Shown here one piece after another: positions 34,186-42,980 of a stretch of DNA of 64,000 nucleotides. The position numbers and the translations under genes are program-made. This DNA is from Bradyrhizobium_A sp052115025 (GTDB taxonomy: Bacteria > Pseudomonadota > Alphaproteobacteria > Rhizobiales > Xanthobacteraceae): assembly GCF_052115025.1 (NCBI RefSeq), contig NZ_JBFRFW010000004.1:1-64000 (forward strand), in the 5' to 3' direction. Positions within the stretch are counted from its first letter, which is position 1. Each line of letters begins with the position of its first letter. The notes under the pieces were generated by a model. It saw nothing but the letters and a program-made list of their open reading frames with translations. It ran no database searches and had not been told where the DNA came from.

Positions 34186-35094
34186 ATGACGGAACGACGC
34201 TTCTCTGGCGACGCGGTGGCGCGCAGCCTCGGGCTGCATGACGCCCCGTCGCTGACCTCCCGTGCGCTGCGCAAGTCGGCGATCGCGGCGACCCGCATCT
34301 CCTGCGGCGCGCGGCAGCTCGGCATGACGCCGCAGATCCCGCCCGAGGACAGCTTCATCGTCGCGCTCTATCTCACCCGCCTGCCCTATCACGAGCTGTG
34401 GAGCGGCGGCCGGCCGCTGTTCATGCAGGGCTATGCCGCGAATGCGATGCGCATCGTCAACCTCGCCGGCGAGTTCTCGGCCCGCATCACCCATCCGCAC
34501 GAATCGCTGAACTTCCACATCCCGCGCAGCGCGCTCGATGCCTTCACCGACGATGCCGGACGACCGCGGATCAGCAACCTCGCCTGCACGCCCGGCATCG
34601 TCGATCCGGTGCTGGCGCATCTCGCCGCCGCGCTGCTGCCGGCATTCACGCGCCCGCAGGAGGCGAGCGCGCTGTTCGTCGACCATGTCACGCTCGCGGT
34701 GTGCGCCTATCTCGCCGAGAAGTATGGCGACGGCCCGCCGGCCCGATCGGAGACCAGGGGCGGCCTCACCGCGGCACAGCTGCGCCGCGCCGAGGAACTG
34801 CTCGCCGACAACTGCAGCGGCGAGCTGCTGCTCGCCGACATCGCCCGCGCCTGCGGGCTGTCGCGGCAGTATTTCACCAAGGCGTTCAAGGCGACGACCG
34901 GCGTCACGCCGCACCGCTGGCTGCAGCGCTACCGGATCGAGACCGCCAAAGCGCTGATGCGCAACACGGCGCTGCCGATCGCCGACATCGCGATCCGCTG
35001 CGGCTTCGCCGACCAGAGCCATTTCACGCGGGTGTTCAGCGCCATCGCCGGCGCCAGCCCGGCAGCATGGCGGCGGGCACGGCCCGCCGCGTAA
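34186..35094 (+). CDS. AraC-family transcriptional regulator
   Basis: This 302-residue protein has two C-terminal helix-turn-helix motifs (about 205-300): ELLLADIARACGLSRQYFTK and IADIAIRCGFADQSHFTRVF, the hallmark of the AraC family. The N-terminal half is a ligand-sensing region without a clear cupin signature. The ATG at 34186 begins the family-like region; upstream in-frame residues overlap a decayed hydrolase gene. Its target is not obvious; it is convergent with the following membrane-protein gene. Confidence 0.88.
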   Translation: MTERRFSGDAVARSLGLHDAPSLTSRALRKSAIAATRISCGARQLGMTPQIPPEDSFIVALYLTRLPYHELWSGGRPLFMQGYAANAMRIVNLAGEFSARITHPHESLNFHIPRSALDAFTDDAGRPRISNLACTPGIVDPVLAHLAAALLPAFTRPQEASALFVDHVTLAVCAYLAEKYGDGPPARSETRGGLTAAQLRRAEELLADNCSGELLLADIARACGLSRQYFTKAFKATTGVTPHRWLQRYRIETAKALMRNTALPIADIAIRCGFADQSHFTRVFSAIAGASPAAWRRARPAA

Positions 35095-35110
35095 GCGCGC
35101 CGCCGGCGGC

Positions 35111-35602
35111 TCAGCGCGTCGCGAGCTCTGGCGTCGCGGCGGGATGGAAGGTCCGCACCGCACGCCAGCCGAGCACGGCGAACAGCACCAGCACCACGAG
35201 TTGCGCGACCGCGAACGGCGGCTCCGACTGGGTCGGCGCCAGGGCGTGCAGCGCCGGCACTTTCTGGAACGCCTGCACCACGGCGACGAACACGTTGAGA
35301 TAGAGCGCGGCGATCGCCGTGATCACATAGACGCGCCGCCACAGACCTGAGAGATGGAAGAGGTAGAGAGCGGCGATCGCCAGCGCCAGCAGCACCAATG
35401 ACAGCACGCCGACCGCGCGCGGCGGATCGAAGCCGAACGGCGGCAGCGGAAAGCCGGTGACGCTGGTCAGCACGGTGGTGGCAAGAAACGCCGCGGTCCA
35501 GCCGCTGCGCATCCGCCCCTGAAGAAGGTCGACAAGCACCACGAGACCGGTCACGATCCCGATCAGGCTCAAGCCCACATGAATCTGGAGAAGCATGGTC
35601 AT
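35111..35602 (-). CDS. Four-span membrane protein, 163 aa
   Basis: Hydrophobic segments at about residues 5-27, 37-53, 65-85, 90-110 and 132-148 indicate four to five membrane spans. Charged loops are short and no named family is recognised. Start options are GTG 35605, ATG 35602 and ATG 35596, all behind GGGGGTG; 35602 is used. Function unknown. Confidence 0.68.
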   Translation of the reverse strand: MTMLLQIHVGLSLIGIVTGLVVLVDLLQGRMRSGWTAAFLATTVLTSVTGFPLPPFGFDPPRAVGVLSLVLLALAIAALYLFHLSGLWRRVYVITAIAALYLNVFVAVVQAFQKVPALHALAPTQSEPPFAVAQLVVLVLFAVLGWRAVRTFHPAATPELATR

Positions 35603-35907
35603 CACCCCCGATGGTCGGGCCGCGGTGCGGCCTGTCGCGGACCCAGCCTAGCAGTGCAGGCGGCGAAACGGCTTGAATAAAAGACGCCCCGCCTGGCAGC
35701 AGGACGGAACGACCGCCGCCATGACCGCCTCCGGCATCGCGGCGCCGCTTGCGGCGGGTCAACGGCGCTGACCATCTGTGTGTGCGCTGCGACGCGTCAA
35801 ACGTTAAAATCGGTTGTCTTTTGTTCAAGAAGCGGTCGCGTCCCGCACCTAAGGTGACGCCCGCGAGGGATTCCGCCCAACGGTGGGCGGCTTCGGGAGA
35901 GAGTGAC
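35603..35907. other. Intergenic region between divergent genes
   Basis: No gene is seen. An AT-richer patch near 35805-35830 (GTTAAAATCGGTTGTC) may contain the promoter of the alpha/beta-hydrolase, and GGGAGAGAGTG precedes its ATG. No clear dyad was found. Confidence 0.35.
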
Positions 35908-36732
35908 ATGTCCAGCATCAAGACCAAAGACGGCGTCGAAATCTTCTACAAGGATTGGGGCGCTGGACAGCCGATTGTGTTCAGCCATGGCTGGCCGCTG
36001 TCGTCCGACGACTGGGACGCCCAGATGATGTTCTTCCTCGGCAAGGGCTTTCGCGTCATCGCCCATGACCGCCGCGGCCATGGCCGCTCGAGCCAGGTCG
36101 CCGACGGCCACGACATGGACCACTACGCCGACGATCTCGCGGCGCTGACCGCGCACCTCGACCTCAAGAACGCCGTGCATGTCGGCCACTCGACCGGCGG
36201 CGGCGAGGTCGTGCACTACATCGCCCGCCACGGCGACAGCCGTGTCGCCAAGGCCGCGATCATCGCCGCGGTGCCGCCGCTGATGGTCAAGACCGAAGCC
36301 AATCCGGGCGGCCTCCCCAAGGAGGTGTTCGACGGCCTGCAGGCGCAGGTCGCCACCAACCGCAGCCAGTTCTACTACGACCTGCCGGCAGGGCCGTTCT
36401 ACGGCTTCAACCGGCCCGGCGCCAAGAAGTCCGAGGCGATCGTCTGGAACTGGTGGCGCCAGGGCATGATGGGCGGCGCCAAGGCGCACTATGACGGCAT
36501 CGTCGCATTCTCGCAGACCGACTTCACCGAGGATCTCAAGAAGATCAATGTCCCGGTGCTGGTGATGCATGGCGACGACGACCAGATCGTGCCCTACGCC
36601 GATTCCGGCCCGCTGTCGGCCAAGCTTCTGAAGAACGGCACGCTGAAGACCTACAAGGGCTTTCCGCACGGCATGCCGACCACCGAGCACGAGACCATCA
36701 ACGCCGACCTCCTCGCCTTCATCAAGGGCTGA
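35908..36732 (+). CDS. Alpha/beta-hydrolase, non-haem chloroperoxidase-like
   Basis: This 274-residue enzyme shows the oxyanion-hole motif FSHGWPL, the nucleophile Ser95 in GHSTGGGE, the acid Asp in HGDDDQIVP and the catalytic His in FPHGMPTTE. These match the cofactor-free chloroperoxidase/perhydrolase esterases (CPO-L, EstF type). Members hydrolyse small esters or lactones and can form peracids. GGGAGAGAG precedes the ATG. A hairpin follows the stop. Confidence 0.9.
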   Translation: MSSIKTKDGVEIFYKDWGAGQPIVFSHGWPLSSDDWDAQMMFFLGKGFRVIAHDRRGHGRSSQVADGHDMDHYADDLAALTAHLDLKNAVHVGHSTGGGEVVHYIARHGDSRVAKAAIIAAVPPLMVKTEANPGGLPKEVFDGLQAQVATNRSQFYYDLPAGPFYGFNRPGAKKSEAIVWNWWRQGMMGGAKAHYDGIVAFSQTDFTEDLKKINVPVLVMHGDDDQIVPYADSGPLSAKLLKNGTLKTYKGFPHGMPTTEHETINADLLAFIKG

Positions 36733-36747
36733 GCCACCGCCGCAGGA

Positions 36748-36779
36748 CCGTCCGCCGCCCGTCCTGGGCCGGCGGACGG
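36748..36779 (+). terminator. Hairpin after alpha/beta-hydrolase gene
   Basis: A 10-bp perfect stem CCGTCCGCCG/CGGCGGACGG with a 12-base loop lies 15 bases after the stop codon. There is no T-run, so it is a terminator candidate only. Confidence 0.5.
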
Positions 36780-36932
36780 GGGTGGCTATCAGGCGGAACC
36801 CCGTCATGATTGTCGCCATTTTGTAAACAGTAATGCCATAAATGGCTGAATTGTCTTCAATTTAGTCATCTGAGATACCTAGTCCACCGACGCACTGACA
36901 CGACGTCGCCACCACCCAAGAGGATGAAGACC

Positions 36933-37589
36933 ATGCCGATCACCGCCACTGCGACCCCGGGCTCGAAGCTGCTGACCCCGACCGACCACGCCCTGATCCT
37001 CATCGACTTCCAGTCACAGATGTCGTTCGCCACCAAGTCGATCGACGCGGTCGCGCTGCGCAACAACGCCGCGCTGATCTCGCGTGCCGCCGCCGGCTTC
37101 AAGGTGCCGACCATCCTCACCACCGTCGCGGAGAAGAGCTTCTCCGGCCCGATGTTCGGCGAGATCACCGAGGCGTTTCCGGGTCAGAAGCTGCTCGACC
37201 GCACCTCCATGAACACCTGGGAGGACGAGGCCGTGATCAAGGAGGTCAACCGCATCGGCAAGACGCGCCTGGTGTTCGCGGGCCTGTGGACCTCGGTGTG
37301 CATCGTCGGCCCGACGCTGTCGGCGCTCGACCAGGGCTTCGAGGTCTACGTCATCACCGACGCCTGCGGCGACGTTTCCGAGGAAGCGCACGAGCGCGCG
37401 GTGGAGCGCATGATCCAGGCCGGCGCTCGGCCGATGACCTCGCTGCAGTACCTGCTCGAGCTGCAGCGCGACTGGGCGCGCACCAACACCTACGACATGA
37501 CCACCGGCATCGCCAAGCAGTACGGCGGCGCCTACGGCCTCGGCATCATCTACGCCAAGTCGATGTTCGGCGCGTCGGAAGGGCACTGA
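36933..37589 (+). CDS. Isochorismatase-family cysteine hydrolase, YcaC-like
   Basis: This 218-residue protein has the triad of the family: Asp in LILIDFQSQM, Lys in VAEKSFSGP and Cys in GLWTSVCIVGP. A cis-peptide-type region precedes the Cys. YcaC-like members are small hydrolases of uncertain substrate, often stress-associated. AAGAGG lies nine bases before the ATG at 36933 and sits too close to an ATG at 36924, so the later start is preferred. The upstream 200 bases include an AT-rich patch (36820-36880) that probably holds the promoter. Confidence 0.88.
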   Translation: MPITATATPGSKLLTPTDHALILIDFQSQMSFATKSIDAVALRNNAALISRAAAGFKVPTILTTVAEKSFSGPMFGEITEAFPGQKLLDRTSMNTWEDEAVIKEVNRIGKTRLVFAGLWTSVCIVGPTLSALDQGFEVYVITDACGDVSEEAHERAVERMIQAGARPMTSLQYLLELQRDWARTNTYDMTTGIAKQYGGAYGLGIIYAKSMFGASEGH

Positions 37590-37648
37590 GCGCCCAAACC
37601 GACAACGGGCAGCGCATGGATCGGTCGAGGCGCTCCCCCACACAAGGC

Positions 37649-37738
37649 GTCATGCCCGTGCTTGTCACGGGCATCCACGTCTTCACAGCCTCGTAGACAC
37701 GCCAAGACGTGGATGGCCGGGACAAGCCCGGCCATGAC
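37649..37738. repeat. REP-like inverted doublet with 20-bp spacer
   Basis: The inverted unit (37704-37738) is identical over 35 bases to the copy at 32110-32144. The forward unit (37649-37683) differs at four stem positions: ATGCCCGTG-CTTGT-CACGGGCAT instead of ATGGCCGGG-CTTGT-CCCGGCCAT. All four changes keep the pairing. The loop and the CCACGTCTT tail are unchanged. Confidence 0.8.
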
Positions 37739-37791
37739 GCAGAGAATAGCAGACGCGCCCCTCCATATCGTCTGACCGGAGAACGGCCCCG

Positions 37792-38079
37792 ATGAAACCC
37801 TACCTGCTCTCGCTCGGCGCCGGCCTCCTGGTCGGCGTCATCTACAGCCTCATCAATGTGCGTTCGCCGGCGCCGCCGCTGATCGCGCTTGTCGGCCTCG
37901 CCGGCATCCTGATCGGCGAACAGGTCATCCCCGTCGCCAAGCAGATGATCGGCGGCGAGGCGCTCGCCGCGGCCTGGCAGCAGGCCAAATGCTCGAGCCA
38001 CCTGTTCGGACACCTGCCCGGACGCCACACCGACACCACCACCGCTTCGTCCACCCGTTCCGTGGAGACCCGCTCATGA
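37792..38079 (+). CDS. XapX-domain (DUF1427) membrane protein
   Basis: This 95-residue protein has two membrane spans: YLLSLGAGLLVGVIYSLINV (about 4-23) and LIALVGLAGILIGEQVIPV (about 30-48), with RSPAPP between them, the signature of the XapX family. The C-terminal tail is polar and His/Thr-rich. Its stop overlaps the start of the amidohydrolase gene (ATGA at 38076), so the two are coupled. Function of the family is unknown. Confidence 0.85.
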   Translation: MKPYLLSLGAGLLVGVIYSLINVRSPAPPLIALVGLAGILIGEQVIPVAKQMIGGEALAAAWQQAKCSSHLFGHLPGRHTDTTTASSTRSVETRS

Positions 38080-39956
38080 CCACCCGCGCGCCCGACCTCA
38101 TCCTGCACCGCGGCCTGTTCACCACCCTCGACCGCAGCAACCCGACCGCCAGCGCGGTCGCCATCACCGACGGCGTGTTCACCGCCGTCGGCACCGATCA
38201 CGAGGTGATGCCGACAGCCGGTCCCTCGACGAAAATCATCGACCTCAAGGGCAAGCGCGTGCTGCCGGGGCTGATCGACAACCACCTGCACATCATCCGC
38301 GGCGGCCTCAACTTCAACATGGAGCTGCGCTGGGACGGCGTGCGCTCGCTCGCCGACGCCATGAACATGCTCAAGCGCCAGGTCGCCGTGACGCCGCCGC
38401 CGCAGTGGGTGCGCGTCGTCGGCGGCTTCACCGAGCATCAGTTCGCCGAGAAGCGCCTGCCGACCATCGACGAACTCAATGCGGTGGCGCCGGACACACC
38501 GGTGTTCCTGCTGCATCTCTACGACCGCGCCATCCTCAATGGCGCGGCGCTGCGCGCGGTGGGTTACACCAAGGATACGCCGGAGCCTCCCGGCGGCGAG
38601 ATCACCCGCGATGCCAACGGCAACCCGACGGGCCTTTTGCTCGCCAAACCCAACGCCAACATTCTCTACGCGACGCTGGCCAAGGGCCCGAAACTGCCGT
38701 TCGACTATCAGGTCAACTCGACGCGGCACTTCATGCGCGAGCTCAACCGCCTCGGCGTCACCGGCGCGATCGACGCCGGCGGCGGCTTCCAGAACTACCC
38801 CGACGACTATGCGGTGATCCAGAAGCTGTCCGACGAGGGCCAGCTCACCATCCGCCTCGCCTACAATCTCTTCACCCAGAAGCCCAAGGGCGAGAAAGAG
38901 GACTTCCTGAACTGGACGAAGACCTCGAAGTACAAGCAGGGCACCGACTACTTCCGCCACAACGGCGCCGGCGAAATGCTGGTGTTCTCCGCCGCCGACT
39001 TCGAGGATTTCCGCGTCGCCCGCCCCGACATGCCGCCGGAGATGGAGGGCGAGCTCGAGGACGTCGTGCGCGTGCTGGTGCAGAACCGCTGGCCGTGGCG
39101 GATGCACGCCACCTATGACGAGACCATCTCGCGGGCACTCGACGTGTTCGAGAAGGTCAACCAGGACACCCCGCTGGAAGGCCTCAACTGGTTCTTCGAC
39201 CATGCCGAAACCATCTCGGACCAGTCGATCGACCGCATCGCCGCGCTCGGCGGCGGCATCGCCGTGCAGCACCGCATGGCCTACCAGGGCGAATACTTCG
39301 TGGAGCGCTACGGCTTTGGCGCCGCGGAAGCGACGCCGCCGGTGAAGAAGATCCTCGACAAGGGCGTCAAGACCTCCGCCGGCACCGACGCCACCCGTGT
39401 CGCCTCCTACAATCCCTGGGTGGCGCTGGCGTGGCTGGTCACCGGCAAGACGGTCGGCGGCCTGCGCATCACGCCGCAGCACAACTGCCTCGACCGCGAG
39501 ACCGCGCTGCGGATGTGGACCGAGAACGTCACCTGGTTCTCCAACGAAGAAGGCAAGAAGGGCCGCATCCAGGTCGGCCAGTTCGCCGACCTCGTCGTGC
39601 CCGACCGCGACTACTTCTCGTGTGCGGAAGCCGAGATCGCCGACATCGCCGCGGACCTCACCGTGGTCGGCGGCCGCGTCGTGTATGGCGCGGGCCCGTT
39701 CGTCAAGCTCGACGACAATCCGGTGCCGCCGGCGATGCCGGACTGGTCGCCGGTGCGCACCTTCGGCGGCTATGCCGCATGGGGCGAGACGAAGCAGGGC
39801 AACACGTTGCAGATGAAGGCGGCGCAGATGTGCGGCTGTGCCAATTCCTGCAACGTGCACGGCCACGCCCACGCCACCGCGTGGTCGAGCAAGCTGCCGG
39901 TCGCCGATCTCAAGTCGTTCTGGGGCGCGCTCGGCTGCGCCTGCTGGGCGGTGTGA
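38076..39956 (+). CDS. Amidohydrolase (YtcJ-like) with Cys/His-rich C-terminal tail
   Basis: This 626-residue protein is a metal-dependent amidohydrolase of the YtcJ/DUF-type: the first metal motif is DNHLHIIRGG (about 68-77), with HATYDETISRAL, FFDHAETIS, TSAGTDATR and a C-terminal composite domain GRIQVGQFADLVVPDRD. After the catalytic domain comes an unusual tail of about 60 residues with QMCGCANSCNVHGHAHATA and the terminal GALGCACWAV. The spaced Cys and His look able to bind a metal. It is coupled to XapX upstream and lies one base from DoxX downstream. Confidence 0.9.
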   Translation: MTTRAPDLILHRGLFTTLDRSNPTASAVAITDGVFTAVGTDHEVMPTAGPSTKIIDLKGKRVLPGLIDNHLHIIRGGLNFNMELRWDGVRSLADAMNMLKRQVAVTPPPQWVRVVGGFTEHQFAEKRLPTIDELNAVAPDTPVFLLHLYDRAILNGAALRAVGYTKDTPEPPGGEITRDANGNPTGLLLAKPNANILYATLAKGPKLPFDYQVNSTRHFMRELNRLGVTGAIDAGGGFQNYPDDYAVIQKLSDEGQLTIRLAYNLFTQKPKGEKEDFLNWTKTSKYKQGTDYFRHNGAGEMLVFSAADFEDFRVARPDMPPEMEGELEDVVRVLVQNRWPWRMHATYDETISRALDVFEKVNQDTPLEGLNWFFDHAETISDQSIDRIAALGGGIAVQHRMAYQGEYFVERYGFGAAEATPPVKKILDKGVKTSAGTDATRVASYNPWVALAWLVTGKTVGGLRITPQHNCLDRETALRMWTENVTWFSNEEGKKGRIQVGQFADLVVPDRDYFSCAEAEIADIAADLTVVGGRVVYGAGPFVKLDDNPVPPAMPDWSPVRTFGGYAAWGETKQGNTLQMKAAQMCGCANSCNVHGHAHATAWSSKLPVADLKSFWGALGCACWAV

Positions 39957-39957
39957 G

Positions 39958-40398
39958 ATGCCGCAGGCCTCCGACATGACCCCGCGGTTCGTCGATGCGA
40001 TCCTGCGCTGGCGCGGCACGCCGGTGGTGGCGCGCGTCGCGCTGGCCTCGGCGTACCTGATCGGCGGCATCACCAAGCTCGCGGACTTCTCGGCCGCGGT
40101 GGCTGAGCAGGAACACTTCGGCCTCACCCCGGGCTGGTTGTGGGCCTCACTCGCCATCGCGGTCGAGCTTGTTGGCTCGGCGCTCGTGATCTCCGGCCGC
40201 CTGGTGTGGCTCGGCGCCGGCGGGCTCGGCGTCCTGACCGCCGTCGCGATGCTCACAGCCAACCGTTTCTGGGCGCTGGAGGGCGCGGCCCGCTTCGCCG
40301 CCTTCAACGCCTTCTTCGAACACCTCGGCCTGATCGGCGGCTTCGTCCTCGTGGCGGTGCTGGCCTGCCGGACAGCTTCCCCCTCCCGTTCATCCTGA
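39958..40398 (+). CDS. DoxX-family membrane protein
   Basis: This 146-residue protein has four hydrophobic segments and the DoxX-type pattern: ASAYLIGGITKLADF near the first span, then AIAVELVGSALVISGR and a final FEHLGLIGGFVLVAVLA. The family is linked to quinone and thiosulphate or redox-stress reactions at the membrane. Its ATG follows the amidohydrolase stop by a single base, so it is in the same operon. Confidence 0.85.
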   Translation: MPQASDMTPRFVDAILRWRGTPVVARVALASAYLIGGITKLADFSAAVAEQEHFGLTPGWLWASLAIAVELVGSALVISGRLVWLGAGGLGVLTAVAMLTANRFWALEGAARFAAFNAFFEHLGLIGGFVLVAVLACRTASPSRSS

Positions 40399-40424
40399 CC
40401 ACCCCCAGCCGGAGCGTTTGCATC

Positions 40425-41312
40425 ATGCGCCTGATTCCCGTCCTCGCCGCCGCCGTCGTCGCCGGCAGCCTCACCACCGCGCAGGCCCGCCCGGCCGCAG
40501 CGCCGGCCGTTGCCGTCGCGCCGCAATACGGCACGACCCATGTCTATGTCGCCCCAAGCGACCTCGACCGCTTCGTCGCGAGCTTCCTCGCCACCTTCGG
40601 CGGCCAGAGCACCAAGCAGGTCGTCGCCACCGTGACGCCGACGCCGAGCAGCACGACGTCGCAGCTGCTGCAGACGCCGGTCGGCACCGTGTCGCTGTTC
40701 GGCTTCAAGACGCCGATCCCCACCCCGTTCGGCGCCGAGCGCAACGGCTATCTCGTCAGCGACATCGACGCCGCGGTGAAATCGGCGCGCGCCGCCGGCG
40801 CCGACGTCATCGTCGAGACCTTCCCCGATCCGATCGGCCGCGACGTCGTGGTGCAGTGGCCGGGCGGGGTCAACATGCAGTTGTACTGGCACACGACCAA
40901 GCCGAACTACGCCGCATTCCAGACCGTGCCGGAGAACCGCATCTACGTGTCGCGCGAGCGCGCCGACGCCTTCGTGCGCAGCTTCCAGCGCTTCGCCCAC
41001 GCCAAGGTGGTGTCCGACGACGCCCGCGCGCCGGGTGCCGAGATCGGCCGTCCCAAGGACACGTATCGCCGCATCCGCCTCGAAGCGGCGTTCGGCAAGT
41101 TCACGGTGCTCTCAACCGACGGCCATCTGCCCTACCCCTACGGCCGTGAGATGACCGGCTACGAGGTGACGAACCTCTCCGACACCCTCGACAAGGCCCG
41201 GGCCGCCGGCGTCACCGTGCTGGTCGAGCCCTACACGGCCGACCATCGCCAGGCCGCCGTGGTGCAGTTTCCCGGCGGCTACATCGCCGAGATCCATGCG
41301 GCGGTGAAGTGA
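40425..41312 (+). CDS. Secreted glyoxalase/VOC-superfamily protein
   Basis: A signal peptide (MRLIPVLAAAVVAGSLTTAQA) precedes two beta-alpha-beta-beta-beta modules of the vicinal-oxygen-chelate fold. The first is about residues 35-155 (THVYVAPSDLDRFVASFLA, NGYLVSDIDAAVKSARAAG). The second is about 165-290 (RIYVSRERADAFVRSFQRF, TGYEVTNLSDTLDKARAAG, GGYIAEIHAAVK). It is the last gene of the XapX-amidohydrolase-DoxX operon, 26 bases after DoxX. The periplasmic location and operon suggest detoxification or hydrolysis of a small reactive compound. Confidence 0.83.
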   Translation: MRLIPVLAAAVVAGSLTTAQARPAAAPAVAVAPQYGTTHVYVAPSDLDRFVASFLATFGGQSTKQVVATVTPTPSSTTSQLLQTPVGTVSLFGFKTPIPTPFGAERNGYLVSDIDAAVKSARAAGADVIVETFPDPIGRDVVVQWPGGVNMQLYWHTTKPNYAAFQTVPENRIYVSRERADAFVRSFQRFAHAKVVSDDARAPGAEIGRPKDTYRRIRLEAAFGKFTVLSTDGHLPYPYGREMTGYEVTNLSDTLDKARAAGVTVLVEPYTADHRQAAVVQFPGGYIAEIHAAVK

Positions 41313-41333
41313 GCCTCCGCGACGTGCCCTGCG

Positions 41334-41460
41334 CTCCTCATGGTGAGGAGCGCAGCACCGCTGCGCGTCTCGAACCATGAGGCCCGGACGCCGCGATGAT
41401 CGAGCGCTGCCCGGCCCTCATCCTTCGAGACGGCGCGATGCGCCTCCTCAGGATGAGGAG
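41334..41460. repeat. Two copies of the CCTCAT/ATGAGG palindrome family
   Basis: Copies span 41334-41384 (CTCCTCATGGTGAGGAGCGC ... CGTCTCGAACCATGAGGCC) and 41415-41460 (CCCTCATCCTTCGAGACGGC ... CGCCTCCTCAGGATGAGGA). They lie head to tail between the glyoxalase gene and the porin-like gene. Confidence 0.7.
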
Positions 41461-41506
41461 GATCGTGGCGCGGCAGACACAGCAGCACGGTCGGCATTGT
41501 AGTAGA

Positions 41507-42979
41507 ATGATCACGATGGGCAGCGGGACAAACAGACAATCGCGTCACACGCTGCGGCGATCATCCGCCGCGCGGTTCGGCGCTGTTGCTCTCGCCGCCG
41601 CGGCAGGCGCACTCGTTGCGCTCGCGCCGCCTTCCGCCCGCGCCAACGATGCCGCCACCGCCACACCGCAGCGCCCCGCGATCCAGAGCAACCGCTGGGA
41701 GGAGGACTGGTCGGTGCTCGCCGATCCGTCGCTGCGCAGCGAGCCGTTCGACGGCCTCAAATACATCCCGCTGATCCCGGGCGATCCGCACAGCTACGTG
41801 TCGTTCGGCATGAACCTGCGCGAGCGCTTCGAGAGCGTCAACGCGGCGGGCTTCGGCACCAGGGGGACGGCGGACGCCTATCTGCTGCAGCGGCTGCAGT
41901 TTCACGCCGACATCCATCTCAACGACAACTGGCAGATCTTCACCCAGATCGAGGACGTCCGCGCGTTCGGCAAGAATGTCATCACGCCGGTGGACCAGAA
42001 CCCGCTCGACCTGCGGCTCGCCTTCGTCGCCTACACGCAGACTTTCGACGCCGGCACCTTCAAGGCGCGCGTCGGCCGCCAGGACTTCGCGTTCGACCTG
42101 CAGCGCTTCGTGTCGTCGCGCGACGGGCCCAATGTGCGGCAGTCGTTCGATGCGGTGTGGGCCGACTGGGAGAGCGGTCCGTGGCGTCTGCTCGGCTTCG
42201 TCAGCCGTCCGGTGCAGTACAATGATGCCGCGCCGTTCGACGACGTCTCCAACGACCACTTCCGCTTCTCGACCATCCGTCTCGAGCGCCATGTCCTCGG
42301 CACCAACGAGCTGTCGGCCTATTATGCGCTCTACCAGCGCGACAATGTCAGCTACCTCGACGCCCGCGGCAACGAGCGCCGCCATGCCTTCGACATCCGC
42401 TTCGCCGGCAAGTCCGCCAATATCGACTGGGATCTCGAGGCGATGGGCCAGACCGGCGCGGTCGGCGCCAGCGACATCCGCGCCTGGGCGCTCGGCGCCC
42501 GCACCGGCTATACCTTCTCCGACGTCACCTGGACGCCGCGGCTCGGCCTGCAGGCCGACGCCGCCTCCGGCGACGGCCATCCCGGTGACGGCAAGCTCGG
42601 CACCTTCAATCCGCTGTTTCCCAACGGCTACTATTTCACCCTCGCCGGCTTCACTGGCTACGCCAACCTGATCCATCTCAAGCCGTCGCTGACGGTGAAG
42701 CCGCTCGCGCGGCTGACGCTGATGGGCGCGGTCGGCCTGCAGTGGCGCCAGACCACCGCGGACGCGGTCTACATCCAGCCCAATGTGCCGGTCGCCGGCA
42801 CCGCGGGGCGCGGCAGCGCGTGGTCCGGTGTCTACACCCAGCTGCGCGCCGACTACGCCTTCAACGCCAACCTGACCGGCGCGGTCGAGTTCGTCGACTT
42901 CCGCATCGGCGACACCCTCCGCCAGGCCGGCGGCCATGACAGCGACTATCTCGGCATCGAGCTGAAATACGGCTGGTAG
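41507..42979 (+). CDS. Alginate-export-type outer-membrane porin
   Basis: This 490-residue protein has a signal peptide ending near PSARANDA, after a basic start (RHTLRRSSAARFGAVAL). A beta-barrel domain of the alginate_exp family follows, with YVSFGMNLRERFESVN, ADAYLLQRLQFHADIHLNDN, DLRLAFVAYTQTFDAG, VGRQDFAFDLQRFVSSRDG and a final aromatic DYLGIELKYGW. Such porins in Rhizobiales pass small organic solutes. The start is uncertain: ATG 41507 or 41516, with no clear ribosome-binding site because the repeats lie just upstream. Confidence 0.85.
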   Translation: MITMGSGTNRQSRHTLRRSSAARFGAVALAAAAGALVALAPPSARANDAATATPQRPAIQSNRWEEDWSVLADPSLRSEPFDGLKYIPLIPGDPHSYVSFGMNLRERFESVNAAGFGTRGTADAYLLQRLQFHADIHLNDNWQIFTQIEDVRAFGKNVITPVDQNPLDLRLAFVAYTQTFDAGTFKARVGRQDFAFDLQRFVSSRDGPNVRQSFDAVWADWESGPWRLLGFVSRPVQYNDAAPFDDVSNDHFRFSTIRLERHVLGTNELSAYYALYQRDNVSYLDARGNERRHAFDIRFAGKSANIDWDLEAMGQTGAVGASDIRAWALGARTGYTFSDVTWTPRLGLQADAASGDGHPGDGKLGTFNPLFPNGYYFTLAGFTGYANLIHLKPSLTVKPLARLTLMGAVGLQWRQTTADAVYIQPNVPVAGTAGRGSAWSGVYTQLRADYAFNANLTGAVEFVDFRIGDTLRQAGGHDSDYLGIELKYGW

Positions 42980-42980
42980 A

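Noticed and set aside
37842..41000. A minus-strand open frame of over 1000 codons opposite the XapX-amidohydrolase-DoxX-glyoxalase genes
   Set aside because: It is antisense to clearly recognised proteins, rich in Arg, Ala, His and Val, and has no domain. Long antisense frames are expected from GC-rich codon bias.
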